DNA of 64,000 nt, taken from contig CAZDDX010000003.1 of the NCBI GenBank assembly GCA_964504345.1, positions 124,001 to 188,000 on the forward strand, in the 5' to 3' direction. This stretch comes from CAMDTE01 sp964504345 (GTDB lineage: Bacteria > Bacteroidota > Bacteroidia > Flavobacteriales > Schleiferiaceae). The stretch's first letter is position 1. Each line of letters opens with the position of its first letter. The notes under the pieces are model-generated. The model worked only from the letters and a program-made list of their open reading frames with translations. It was not told the origin of the DNA and did not search any database. Positions 44,701 to 53,391 of this stretch are shown here, piece after piece. A program made the translations under genes and the position numbers.

Positions 44701-46583
44701 TCAAGCTCACCTTTGTTGAACCGGAAATGACCTATTCTTCACCGGATACGCTGGTTCGCGTTGAATTCTCTAATCCAAATGCACAGGGTAAGTTGTTCAT
44801 GTCTCCGGGCAGTCACATTGGTAAGATGGTGTTCAAGGGTTCGTGCACGTTTTTGGACAGTATCCAGTGCGACACGGCGATGTTGGCCAACGGTCGGAGT
44901 TATTTTTTTGCGAGCAACCGTACGTTTCGGGTGAAGAAGTGGTTGGATGCGCACGGTGATTTTTGCAATCCAATTTTGATGCGCGCCACGCAGCAGGGCC
45001 AACAGGCGAAGATCCGCACGTTTGATACGGTTCAGGGGAACTTTTTGGAGATTCGGGATTTGTGGGCTGTAGGCCCCAAGCCGTTTTACTCCGGCAACAA
45101 GTCTGCAGACCAAGGAGGCAATACGGGAATTGTATGGGCCAACAAACCGGGATACGTTTTTGGTTTTGGCAAAGACCGGTATTTTGTGACGTGTTCGGGC
45201 GGCACGAATACTTCGTATACGTTGACTACGGAGCGTTTTGAGGATGCTGCGGGCTTTTTGTGGATGACAGGTTCAACGGCAGACACGATGTCTGTTGACT
45301 CCACGGGTTACTACTACGTAACGGCCCAGTACGGTGGATGTGCCGTAACGGACACGGTGGGTGTTTTCTACAACGAGGTGGAGTTTGGGGCAACAGACAC
45401 ACTTTTGTGTTTGGGAACGTCGCTGAATTTGCAGGTTTTGGACTCCAATTATGCGGGCAATGTATCGTTTGTATGGTCAACGGGAGACACCAGCCAAATT
45501 GCGCTTCCCTGGACCGTAGGCGCGGACACCACGTTGTGGTTTACGGCCACGGATCAATTTGGGAATTCATGCTCGGACACTTTGCGTATACGGAGTTTGC
45601 AGTACAACAGCCCTTCCGGAGGCCTGACGTTGTTGAATTGCGACACCACGAATTTGGTGCAGCGGTTGTACACGGCGTTCAATTGGCCGCTTCCAGACAC
45701 CTATTCGGTACGCTGGCACGGGACCTGGGATTCACTGGCGATGACGTTTCAGGGCTGGGTAGCATTTGACGCGCGCTTTGGCGGCTGTTGGGTACGGGAT
45801 TCTATACCGCTGTATTTGGGCAATCCGCTGGGCATCACGCCTCCGGGCCCCAATTACTGTTTGGGTTCTACGGTTGCGTTTTCAACGGCTCATCCCCATT
45901 CCGGTTACCGCTATTTGTGGTCCACGGGGGATACCACGGCAACCACCACCAAGCTGATTCAGGCTACGGGCTACATCAAGCTGCGGGTTATGGACGACTT
46001 GGGGATGACCTGTACGGATTCTATAGCCTACGTGGGCGGCAATTCTGTGGTAGCCACGCTCACACCGGCCGTGATCAATGGGGTGCAACCCTGGACCGAT
46101 ACGGTGCTGGGTTCGGCCACAGGTGCGCACCGATTCTATTGGATTTACAACGGGGACACCCTGGGCAGTGGGTTTGGCATCAGCGACAGTTTGATCCACA
46201 CCTGGAATCTTGCCTCTACGGGAAACCTTTATTTTGTGGGGATTGATACTCTATACGGTTGTCAAGACACTGCCACTGCGCAAGTTGTGATTTCTCAGAA
46301 CTATCCAGCGTACATACCCAATGGTTTTACGCCCAATGGTGATTTGTTGAATGATATTTGGACGATTCAGTTGTTGAATGCGGACAACAAGGTTCAATCG
46401 GCTAAAGTCTACAACCGTTTTGGAGGACTGGTGTATAATGTAGAGGATAACCCGGTTCAATGGGACGGTAAAGCACCAAATGGAGAAGAAGTGCAATCTG
46501 GGGTTTATGTTTATGTCATCGAATTTGAGGACATAAATGGAATTCCCTATAGATTAACGGGCTCGATTTTGATTGTTAGGTGA
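41796..46583 (+). CDS. Type B T9SS (CHU_C) surface protein, paralogue A
   Basis: A 1595-residue protein with a signal peptide (to about residue 22). It has three large N-terminal modules, each opening with an aromatic motif: YYWIGGSGNWSDINHWS near residue 25, MYWIGGTGSWADTAHWS near 370 and LYWVGGNGQWQDTAHWS near 744. Each is followed by SGG, C(L/I)PGP-DTVVVDN-type sequence and beta-rich segments. PKD/Ig-like stretches with WSTGDT motifs follow (about 1200-1480). The C-terminus (YIPNGFTPNGDLLNDIW, KVYNRFGGLVY, GVYVYVIEFED) is the gliding-motility-associated CHU_C domain, a type B T9SS signal. Residues 1004-1485 are encoded by a block apparently identical to one in paralogue B. Its stop overlaps the next start (TGATG). 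Confidence 0.82.
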   Translation: MFRCFRLSLLLLFFFGVHSANALTYYWIGGSGNWSDINHWSAVSGGTVMQLHTITPTSSDDVVIDAGSFPISGGTITINVLSAFCRSFTVINTPANSRLNIQSGNSLRVFGNFAVSGGFIRQGNGVISFESSQLNRTIRAPKLDFGRVNFSSSQGSWLVQDTLKGLELSILGGQVRLGSVRLDFGTIRGIGGQLYLDTAFIKASNRVSLESAFQCFGSQASLEFSGLEYRDYSPTMHRFKYFRVLSNRAWLRAGTSFSTGMLLCGKEQMLLGEWQADTIRMPLGGSLLIDHNSIINTSYLYAQHNCLKWGSIECTVVGGTGTLNVGNGSPAGVNVIVRDISFGGAGWTASSHLKLGSVLGLTGTNTSANRMYWIGGTGSWADTAHWSYTSGGPVSGCLPGPLDTVVVDNNGGAANFTVQLGNTDYRVAHSFLLTNTTKKVTVTGTGNFPLILTGSLVLSDSTTWNLTRPIQFVGQDTNAVIDLKGKRHNGQLNIVGGGAWTFADSSDVSLLALTHGKVKLTNGFAKWDVLEDNATPIRYRWLVYSHDPYYFLPNGVIRTLPLRPKLIVPGSIIATRAVQLDNPLFVAKTDSSEIRITGVNTQSRFVTQNAANRWSKIHWMPSSFVGKMAGVPHRVGELKYECDGRMECNLELDTLTLSAGNAYWFPSSMQFKKLYATGNCNGYISMRPIDGLALSNWNALGSSNSIQYSLLEKISVSNGSITAGNCINNGNVTGVVFGSPLGRTLYWVGGNGQWQDTAHWSLISGGLGGECLPSPFDSVVIDNNSMTTGMTLSLDGMCMARDVVISTITTKTVVFNKISGSSAQTSLDLYGSLKVTPGTTFNWGYGGDIWGTGTWIRFRGISGTQTVESHGRLLPLVQKLNTANVLFLDSTRIGQYFQDGAGIVDAGGNYFSTAFDHWGSQGTFRNIGGKMKFARWFGNNTIDVPNSRIEINERYLNLTGAINSKGALIKLTFVEPEMTYSSPDTLVRVEFSNPNAQGKLFMSPGSHIGKMVFKGSCTFLDSIQCDTAMLANGRSYFFASNRTFRVKKWLDAHGDFCNPILMRATQQGQQAKIRTFDTVQGNFLEIRDLWAVGPKPFYSGNKSADQGGNTGIVWANKPGYVFGFGKDRYFVTCSGGTNTSYTLTTERFEDAAGFLWMTGSTADTMSVDSTGYYYVTAQYGGCAVTDTVGVFYNEVEFGATDTLLCLGTSLNLQVLDSNYAGNVSFVWSTGDTSQIALPWTVGADTTLWFTATDQFGNSCSDTLRIRSLQYNSPSGGLTLLNCDTTNLVQRLYTAFNWPLPDTYSVRWHGTWDSLAMTFQGWVAFDARFGGCWVRDSIPLYLGNPLGITPPGPNYCLGSTVAFSTAHPHSGYRYLWSTGDTTATTTKLIQATGYIKLRVMDDLGMTCTDSIAYVGGNSVVATLTPAVINGVQPWTDTVLGSATGAHRFYWIYNGDTLGSGFGISDSLIHTWNLASTGNLYFVGIDTLYGCQDTATAQVVISQNYPAYIPNGFTPNGDLLNDIWTIQLLNADNKVQSAKVYNRFGGLVYNVEDNPVQWDGKAPNGEEVQSGVYVYVIEFEDINGIPYRLTGSILIVR
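44805..46249 (+). repeat. 1445-bp direct repeat, copy 1
   Basis: Read by eye, this stretch is base-for-base the same as 49550-50994 (offset 4745). The flanks differ at once: T44804 versus C49549 and T46250 versus C50995. It encodes about 480 residues in the same frame in both genes. A further 40-bp identical patch lies at 46371-46410 / 51116-51155. Confidence 0.85.
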
Positions 46584-49500
46584 TGATTGAATCGGGTTGT
46601 AAAATTCCGGCCATCCCCAGATTAATTTGGGTTTTAATTTTTTTTTGGATTCCGATTAATCTTTCGGCATTAACCTATTATTGGATAGGCGGCTCCGGGA
46701 ATTGGTCTGACATCAACCATTGGTCCGCTGTTTCTGGAGGTACAGTAATGCAGTTGCATACAATTACCCCTACATCTTCAGACGACGTTATCATTGACGC
46801 GGGGTCATTTCCTTCTAACGGAGGGACGATTACAGTGAATGCTCTAAATGCCTATTGCCGGTCGTTTACGGTGGTTAACACGCCGGTAAATACCAATATA
46901 GATATAGTTGTAGGTACTACGTTGAGGGTCTTTGGAAATATGAATATTCAAGGATCACTTGTTCGATTGGGGCAAGGAGTGCTGTCGTTTGAATCCAGCA
47001 GTTTAAATAGATTTGTGGCTGCTCCCAAAGTTCACTTAGGTGCGGTAGAATTCAACAGCGGATTGGGTTCGTGGTATGTAAAAGACACCCTCCACGCATC
47101 TCATGTGGGGATACGGGCTGGAAGTGTTTATTTGGGCCGGTCTTTTTTTTGGGCCACCCATGTTTCCGGTACAGGCGGTCAGTTTCATCTGGATTCTGGA
47201 TTGATACGGATTGACGACAGTTATGTCTTGAATGGCAACGTTTTCGCGTCTTCTGCCAATGCTCGATTGGAGATGTACGGTTTCAATGCGACCGATGAAG
47301 CTACAGGGCTCCATAAATATCGGAGCATCCTGTTTTTGGGAAACAGAGGGCACCTGAGTGCAACAGCAAACTGTTCCGCCAAAAAGGTGATACTGGCACC
47401 AGATCAGAACACTCAGGGCCAGTGGCAGGCAGACACTTTGAGCATGCCGCTGGGAGGGCATTGGTCGGTAGGAAATGGGAGTAACCTTATTTTGGGAAGA
47501 ATACTAGCCGTTCACAATTGCATGCGTTGGGGCGTGATTGAATGCAATGTTGTAGGGGGAAGCGCCACACTTACAGTGGGAGCGGGTAGTCCGCCTGGAG
47601 CGTTTGTCCATGCACGAGACCTGAATTTTGGTGGTTCAGGTTGGAGTGCTACTCCGGTGGCTAAGGTGGGCACGGTTACGGGGTTATTAGGCACTTCGTC
47701 CGGAACCAATACACTTTATTGGATCGGAGGCACGGGAAGTTGGGCGGATCCGGCACATTGGTCCAATACATCGGGCGGCACATCTTCCGGATGCATCCCT
47801 GGCCCATTGGACACTGTGGTATTGGACGACAACGGTGGTACCAGTTCATACACGGTTCAATTAGGTAGTTCGGATACCCGTTTGGCGCATAGTTTATTGA
47901 TGACTAATTCATCGAAGACGGTGACGCTCTCAGGAGGTGGTGATTTCCCATTGGTTTTGATGGGAAGTTTGGTTTTGTCCAACTCCTCGGTGTGGAACAT
48001 GGGTCGTCCGCTACAGTTTGTTGGGAGCGATACCGCGAACGTGATCGATTTCAAAAAGCGCGCACACGGGAATTTGTTGAACATCATTGGAGGTGGAAAA
48101 TGGACTTTGACGGATTCTGCACAGGTGGCTCGGATGTCCTTGACCCACGGCACGTTGAAGATGAAGGGCGTATTTGCCAGCTTTGATCGATTTGTTGATA
48201 ATGAAACGGTACTGGGGATTCGATTTGGCGCAGGCATTAACCCATCTGTACTCGTACCCAATTGGAAAATTTATGGCTCCCGGGTGCGCATCCAAGATTT
48301 TGTAGGCGTGCAGAACAGCTTGTTTCAGGTGGGGGCAGATAGTTCTGTGGTGGAAATAGCGAATGCTGGGAGGTTTGAGACCAGCAACCCCAACAATCAG
48401 TGGAACAAAGTACATTGGTTGCCAGCCAATGGAGAGGGGAGATTGACGGGTTCACCCCATAAAATCAGACAAGTTGAGTTTGATTGCGACGGCAAAATGG
48501 AGTGCAACTTATTGATGGACACCTTGGATTTGGCTGCCGGGAAGTCGTATAAATTCCCGCCTAATATTCAATACAAGAGACTCAAAGCACCAGGGAATTG
48601 CAATGGTTATATTTCCTTTCGTCCGTTAGATAATTATAATTTAAGTTCATGGAATTCATCCGGATGGTCCAATACCGTTCAGTACACGATTTTTGAAAAA
48701 ATCGCACAAACAAACGGCCCTTTGTTAGCTTCTAATTCCATCAACAACGGCAACGTTTCAGGAGTTACGTTTACGAATCAAGTTGGGCGAGTTCTGTATT
48801 GGGTGGGTGGAAACGGGCAATGGCAGGATACGGCGCATTGGTCCTTGCTCTCCGGCGGTGGTGGTGGGGAGTGTGTTCCCGGACCGTTTGATTCCGTTGT
48901 AGTGGACAATAATTCAGGGACGGGTTCGGTAACTATTGCTTTAGCGGGCATCTGTTTGGCAGGAGACTTTGTGGTTAATACTTCCTCAAAGTCTGTGTCA
49001 TTGAACCGGGTTTCTGGGGCAAGTCCCTTGACTGTCTTGGAGTTGTTTGGTTCGCTTCACCTTTCCCCGTCGGTTAGTTTACAGGGACTTACTGCAGATG
49101 GTGGAACATGGATCAATTTAAGAACCGCCCCAGGTACGCAAACCGTTTTAACACATGGGGTGTATATTCCGCTGCTGCAGAAGACGGGAACCGGCACCAT
49201 ACAAGTACTAGACAGTACGCAGATTGGAACTTTTTCGCAGAATGACGGTCTGTTCACCCCTTTAGGGAATTATTTTGCGTGTTTTGGGGACCACTTTGGC
49301 CATGGAGGTTCTTTTGTGAACGCATCTTCCCGGATGTTTTTTGGGCGGTGGTTTGGTTCTAATACTATTTCTGTACCGAACAGTAGGATTGAGGTTGTGG
49401 GTCACTTGGGCCTGTCCGGTGCATTAAATACTTCTGGCTCTACCGTTTACATGACCGGCAATCAAGCCAATTTGAGCATTTCCAGTTCAGACACGTTGGC

Positions 49501-51328
49501 GCATGTAGAGTATACGGACCCCCAAGGTATGGGAACCATGTTCATGTCCCCGGGCAGTCACATTGGTAAGATGGTGTTCAAGGGTTCGTGCACGTTTTTG
49601 GACAGTATCCAGTGCGACACGGCGATGTTGGCCAACGGTCGGAGTTATTTTTTTGCGAGCAACCGTACGTTTCGGGTGAAGAAGTGGTTGGATGCGCACG
49701 GTGATTTTTGCAATCCAATTTTGATGCGCGCCACGCAGCAGGGCCAACAGGCGAAGATCCGCACGTTTGATACGGTTCAGGGGAACTTTTTGGAGATTCG
49801 GGATTTGTGGGCTGTAGGCCCCAAGCCGTTTTACTCCGGCAACAAGTCTGCAGACCAAGGAGGCAATACGGGAATTGTATGGGCCAACAAACCGGGATAC
49901 GTTTTTGGTTTTGGCAAAGACCGGTATTTTGTGACGTGTTCGGGCGGCACGAATACTTCGTATACGTTGACTACGGAGCGTTTTGAGGATGCTGCGGGCT
50001 TTTTGTGGATGACAGGTTCAACGGCAGACACGATGTCTGTTGACTCCACGGGTTACTACTACGTAACGGCCCAGTACGGTGGATGTGCCGTAACGGACAC
50101 GGTGGGTGTTTTCTACAACGAGGTGGAGTTTGGGGCAACAGACACACTTTTGTGTTTGGGAACGTCGCTGAATTTGCAGGTTTTGGACTCCAATTATGCG
50201 GGCAATGTATCGTTTGTATGGTCAACGGGAGACACCAGCCAAATTGCGCTTCCCTGGACCGTAGGCGCGGACACCACGTTGTGGTTTACGGCCACGGATC
50301 AATTTGGGAATTCATGCTCGGACACTTTGCGTATACGGAGTTTGCAGTACAACAGCCCTTCCGGAGGCCTGACGTTGTTGAATTGCGACACCACGAATTT
50401 GGTGCAGCGGTTGTACACGGCGTTCAATTGGCCGCTTCCAGACACCTATTCGGTACGCTGGCACGGGACCTGGGATTCACTGGCGATGACGTTTCAGGGC
50501 TGGGTAGCATTTGACGCGCGCTTTGGCGGCTGTTGGGTACGGGATTCTATACCGCTGTATTTGGGCAATCCGCTGGGCATCACGCCTCCGGGCCCCAATT
50601 ACTGTTTGGGTTCTACGGTTGCGTTTTCAACGGCTCATCCCCATTCCGGTTACCGCTATTTGTGGTCCACGGGGGATACCACGGCAACCACCACCAAGCT
50701 GATTCAGGCTACGGGCTACATCAAGCTGCGGGTTATGGACGACTTGGGGATGACCTGTACGGATTCTATAGCCTACGTGGGCGGCAATTCTGTGGTAGCC
50801 ACGCTCACACCGGCCGTGATCAATGGGGTGCAACCCTGGACCGATACGGTGCTGGGTTCGGCCACAGGTGCGCACCGATTCTATTGGATTTACAACGGGG
50901 ACACCCTGGGCAGTGGGTTTGGCATCAGCGACAGTTTGATCCACACCTGGAATCTTGCCTCTACGGGAAACCTTTATTTTGTGGGGATTGATACCCTATT
51001 TGGATGCGTGGATACGGCTGCAGCGCAGATCGTAATCTCGCAGAACTATCCCGCTTACATACCCAATGCCTTCACGCCCAACGGGAATACTATCAATGAT
51101 TCGTGGATCATTCAATTGTTGAATGCGGACAACAAGGTTCAATCGGCTAAAGTCTTCAATCGCTTTGGAGGGCTGGTTTATCAGGCACAAAACGATGTGG
51201 TGTCGTGGCCTGGGACCAACCTAAATGGAACACCTGCAGAAGCCGGTACTTATGTCTATATTTTGGAATTCTACGATTTAAACGGTCAATTTTATAGATT
51301 GACCGGCTACGTAATGCTGGTCCGCTAG
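46583..51328 (+). CDS. Type B T9SS (CHU_C) surface protein, paralogue B
   Basis: A 1581-residue tandem paralogue of the preceding gene with the same layout. The N-terminal signal region ends near LSALT. There are three modules opening YYWIGGSGNWSDINHWS (near residue 31), LYWIGGTGSWADPAHWS (near 377) and LYWVGGNGQWQDTAHWS (near 739). PKD-like stretches and a CHU_C tail (YIPNAFTPNGNTINDSW, RFGGLVYQAQND) follow. The N-terminal halves of A and B differ widely, even at synonymous sites where the protein is the same. Residues 990-1471 are encoded by the identical block. The ATG at 46583 shares its A with the TGA of paralogue A; a GTG three bases upstream is also possible. The pair should be one operon. 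Confidence 0.82.
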   Translation: MIESGCKIPAIPRLIWVLIFFWIPINLSALTYYWIGGSGNWSDINHWSAVSGGTVMQLHTITPTSSDDVIIDAGSFPSNGGTITVNALNAYCRSFTVVNTPVNTNIDIVVGTTLRVFGNMNIQGSLVRLGQGVLSFESSSLNRFVAAPKVHLGAVEFNSGLGSWYVKDTLHASHVGIRAGSVYLGRSFFWATHVSGTGGQFHLDSGLIRIDDSYVLNGNVFASSANARLEMYGFNATDEATGLHKYRSILFLGNRGHLSATANCSAKKVILAPDQNTQGQWQADTLSMPLGGHWSVGNGSNLILGRILAVHNCMRWGVIECNVVGGSATLTVGAGSPPGAFVHARDLNFGGSGWSATPVAKVGTVTGLLGTSSGTNTLYWIGGTGSWADPAHWSNTSGGTSSGCIPGPLDTVVLDDNGGTSSYTVQLGSSDTRLAHSLLMTNSSKTVTLSGGGDFPLVLMGSLVLSNSSVWNMGRPLQFVGSDTANVIDFKKRAHGNLLNIIGGGKWTLTDSAQVARMSLTHGTLKMKGVFASFDRFVDNETVLGIRFGAGINPSVLVPNWKIYGSRVRIQDFVGVQNSLFQVGADSSVVEIANAGRFETSNPNNQWNKVHWLPANGEGRLTGSPHKIRQVEFDCDGKMECNLLMDTLDLAAGKSYKFPPNIQYKRLKAPGNCNGYISFRPLDNYNLSSWNSSGWSNTVQYTIFEKIAQTNGPLLASNSINNGNVSGVTFTNQVGRVLYWVGGNGQWQDTAHWSLLSGGGGGECVPGPFDSVVVDNNSGTGSVTIALAGICLAGDFVVNTSSKSVSLNRVSGASPLTVLELFGSLHLSPSVSLQGLTADGGTWINLRTAPGTQTVLTHGVYIPLLQKTGTGTIQVLDSTQIGTFSQNDGLFTPLGNYFACFGDHFGHGGSFVNASSRMFFGRWFGSNTISVPNSRIEVVGHLGLSGALNTSGSTVYMTGNQANLSISSSDTLAHVEYTDPQGMGTMFMSPGSHIGKMVFKGSCTFLDSIQCDTAMLANGRSYFFASNRTFRVKKWLDAHGDFCNPILMRATQQGQQAKIRTFDTVQGNFLEIRDLWAVGPKPFYSGNKSADQGGNTGIVWANKPGYVFGFGKDRYFVTCSGGTNTSYTLTTERFEDAAGFLWMTGSTADTMSVDSTGYYYVTAQYGGCAVTDTVGVFYNEVEFGATDTLLCLGTSLNLQVLDSNYAGNVSFVWSTGDTSQIALPWTVGADTTLWFTATDQFGNSCSDTLRIRSLQYNSPSGGLTLLNCDTTNLVQRLYTAFNWPLPDTYSVRWHGTWDSLAMTFQGWVAFDARFGGCWVRDSIPLYLGNPLGITPPGPNYCLGSTVAFSTAHPHSGYRYLWSTGDTTATTTKLIQATGYIKLRVMDDLGMTCTDSIAYVGGNSVVATLTPAVINGVQPWTDTVLGSATGAHRFYWIYNGDTLGSGFGISDSLIHTWNLASTGNLYFVGIDTLFGCVDTAAAQIVISQNYPAYIPNAFTPNGNTINDSWIIQLLNADNKVQSAKVFNRFGGLVYQAQNDVVSWPGTNLNGTPAEAGTYVYILEFYDLNGQFYRLTGYVMLVR
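49550..50994 (+). repeat. 1445-bp direct repeat, copy 2
   Basis: Second copy of the block at 44805-46249, inside paralogue B. See that entry for boundaries. Confidence 0.85.
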
Positions 51329-51333
51329 CGAAA

Positions 51334-52605
51334 TTACTTGGCCTTGACTTTTTTGGCGGCTGCCAAAGTTGTTTTGATGGTCAACGGCAATGAAGAGGCG
51401 GCGCAGTTGTTGCGCATTCCTGCAATTTGCGTCAATTCGGCACCTGCGTCTTCGGCATTGGTTGAAGTGAAGGCCAGTACATTTCCTGTTGCTTTAGGAG
51501 CCCCCAAGCGATTCCATTGTACGAATGCGTGCAAAGGATCTTGGTTCAGTGCTCCTTGATTGGGCGCATTTACCCAGTCGTTGAAGCGCACAACATCTGT
51601 AAAGAGGGAGTTCTCGTACCAGCTTTTAGTGGCGCGGTACAGGTCTGGGTGGTTGTTCTTGTAGTTGGCCAACAATTCCGGGAGGTACGACGCAGGATAA
51701 ACGTTGTAGGCCAAAAAGAATGCATTGTTTGCCAATGACTCGTCTTGAGCGTAGTCGTACTGCTCAAAAAAAGCCTTTTGGACACGGGCAATTTGTTTCT
51801 TTACGAGGGTGTCCGTGGGTTTGGAGAGAAGTTCGCGCATCAAGGGAAGCACGTCGGAAGCAAATGTCAACGCCGCCGTTCCGCGCGCCAAAGCAGCAGA
51901 CGTTACGGCTGCAGCCCGTTCTGACTGGGACATGGGGCAACCTCCTGGAAGAGCGTCCAACGTTCGTTGCTGGTAGGAGAAATAGGGCGCTGCTTTCTTG
52001 CTGCTGGATTTGGCCACCATGGAAAACAATTGTCCGTAGGCCTGCAGGTAGTCGTTGTTGGAATATTGGGCCCCGTCTGTTGTTGCATTACCAGGAGTTG
52101 AACCGGCTTCAATGCGGGTAAGTAGCGCAGAAGGCGATAGCGGCTTGGCAGGAAATGCCCACGTTTTTTTAGCCTTCTTGGCGATGGATTTGGATTGCAA
52201 CAAAACCCACGGTCTCTTCTTCAAATGACCCGTGGCAACCACGGTTAAATCGTTCACGTACAACCAACTGATGGCGCCCTCTTTGCCGTCTCCAAGGTAC
52301 AATTTGGGAGATTCTCCTTCCCAAGGCAGGGAAAGGGATGCCGCGGGCGAAAACGCAATGGAGTCTCCTTTTGCATGGTTGGAGGCAAATGCGCCAAAGT
52401 CAAAATAGGGGGTGCTCAGGGCGTCCGCCGTGGTGAGGATGTACCCATTGTTGTCTACAACGGCGCCCCATTGCGAATGATAAAATTGAACCAGCCCCGC
52501 CCGCTCTTGCTCTTTCATTTCAGAGAACGACTTGACTTGTGCAGACAAGTGAATTATCGTCAAAACGAACAGACAGAGAAAAGTGGAGAGGCGGTGCTGT
52601 TGCAT
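51334..52605 (-). CDS. Secreted S46 dipeptidyl-peptidase-like protein, short and probably inactive
   Basis: A 423-residue protein with a signal peptide ending IHLSAQ. Two stretches recall peptidase family S46 (DPP7/DPP11). GAVVDNNGYILTTADAL sits where S46 has 'GSFVSxxGLIxTNHHC', but the catalytic His is absent. A late region (VYPASYLPELLANYKNN, ENSLFTDVVRFNDWV, LNQDPLHAFVQWN) matches the family's 'SxF...K...DP' helical part. The C-terminal GNSGSP serine motif is absent, and the protein is about 300 residues shorter than S46 enzymes. It ends in a Lys/Ala-rich tail. No frameshift is apparent, so this is a shortened gene, not an obvious pseudogene. It lies 39 bases downstream of sdhB without a clear promoter. 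The family assignment is tentative. Confidence 0.45.
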   Translation of the reverse strand: MQQHRLSTFLCLFVLTIIHLSAQVKSFSEMKEQERAGLVQFYHSQWGAVVDNNGYILTTADALSTPYFDFGAFASNHAKGDSIAFSPAASLSLPWEGESPKLYLGDGKEGAISWLYVNDLTVVATGHLKKRPWVLLQSKSIAKKAKKTWAFPAKPLSPSALLTRIEAGSTPGNATTDGAQYSNNDYLQAYGQLFSMVAKSSSKKAAPYFSYQQRTLDALPGGCPMSQSERAAAVTSAALARGTAALTFASDVLPLMRELLSKPTDTLVKKQIARVQKAFFEQYDYAQDESLANNAFFLAYNVYPASYLPELLANYKNNHPDLYRATKSWYENSLFTDVVRFNDWVNAPNQGALNQDPLHAFVQWNRLGAPKATGNVLAFTSTNAEDAGAELTQIAGMRNNCAASSLPLTIKTTLAAAKKVKAK

Positions 52606-52644
52606 GGAGAAATTTGGGTTGTTCGATGGATCCGGTTAAACGGT

Positions 52645-53391
52645 TCAGTGGGTCAGTGAGGCAGAAAGAAATTCGCGGTTCATGCGTGCGATGTTCTCCA
52701 AGGAGATTCCCTTGGGGCATTCTACCTCGCAGGCGCCCGTGTTGGTGCAGTTGCCAAATCCTTCCAAATCCATTTGACGGACCATGTTTTGGACGCGTTC
52801 TGCAGCTTCTACCTTTCCTTGGGGGAGTAGGGCCAGCTGTGATACCTTGGCGGATACGAAGAGCATGGCGCTGGCATTTTTGCAGGTGGCCACGCACGCT
52901 CCGCAACCGATGCAGGTGGCGGCGTCGAATGCGGCGTCTGCGTCTGCTTTGGGGACGAGGATGGCGTTGGCGTCCAGGGTGTTGCCGGAGGTGTTTACGG
53001 AAACATAACCGCCGGCTTGGATGACGCGGTCGAACGCAGAACGATCCACCATGAGGTCTTTCACGACCGGGAAGGCTTTGGCGCGCCACGGTTCAACGGT
53101 GATGGTATCGCCGTCTTTGAAGGTGCGCATGTGCAGTTGGCACGTGGTGATGCCGCGGTCTGGGCCGTGGGCCTCGCCGTTGATGAACATGGAGCACATG
53201 CCGCAGATGCCTTCGCGGCAGTCGTGGTCAAAGGCAATGGGTTCCTCGCCCTTCTTGATGAGGTCGATGTTCAGCTCGTCGATCATCTCCAAAAAGGACA
53301 TGTCTGGGCTAACGTTGGAAACGGGGTAGGTTACCGTACGGCCGGCGTCTTGCGGGCCGTTTTGGCGCCAAATTTTGAGCGTCAGGTTCAT
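52645..53391 (-). CDS. sdhB: Succinate dehydrogenase/fumarate reductase iron-sulfur subunit
   Basis: Carries electrons from the flavoprotein to the membrane quinone site of complex II. The 248-residue protein has the [2Fe-2S] motif CREGICGMC with a later Cys in GITTCQ, the [4Fe-4S] motif CIGCGACVATC, and the third-cluster motif with CTNTGACEVECPKG. The ATG at 53391 overlaps the sdhA TGA as ATGA; the longer upstream frame is an arginine-rich shadow of sdhA and is rejected. Last gene of sdhC-sdhA-sdhB. Confidence 0.95.
   Translation of the reverse strand: MNLTLKIWRQNGPQDAGRTVTYPVSNVSPDMSFLEMIDELNIDLIKKGEEPIAFDHDCREGICGMCSMFINGEAHGPDRGITTCQLHMRTFKDGDTITVEPWRAKAFPVVKDLMVDRSAFDRVIQAGGYVSVNTSGNTLDANAILVPKADADAAFDAATCIGCGACVATCKNASAMLFVSAKVSQLALLPQGKVEAAERVQNMVRQMDLEGFGNCTNTGACEVECPKGISLENIARMNREFLSASLTH

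Noticed and set aside
41796..51328. Transposable element explaining the 1445-bp duplicate
   Set aside because: The block is wholly coding, in the same frame and domain context in both genes, with no terminal inverted repeats, target duplication or transposase.
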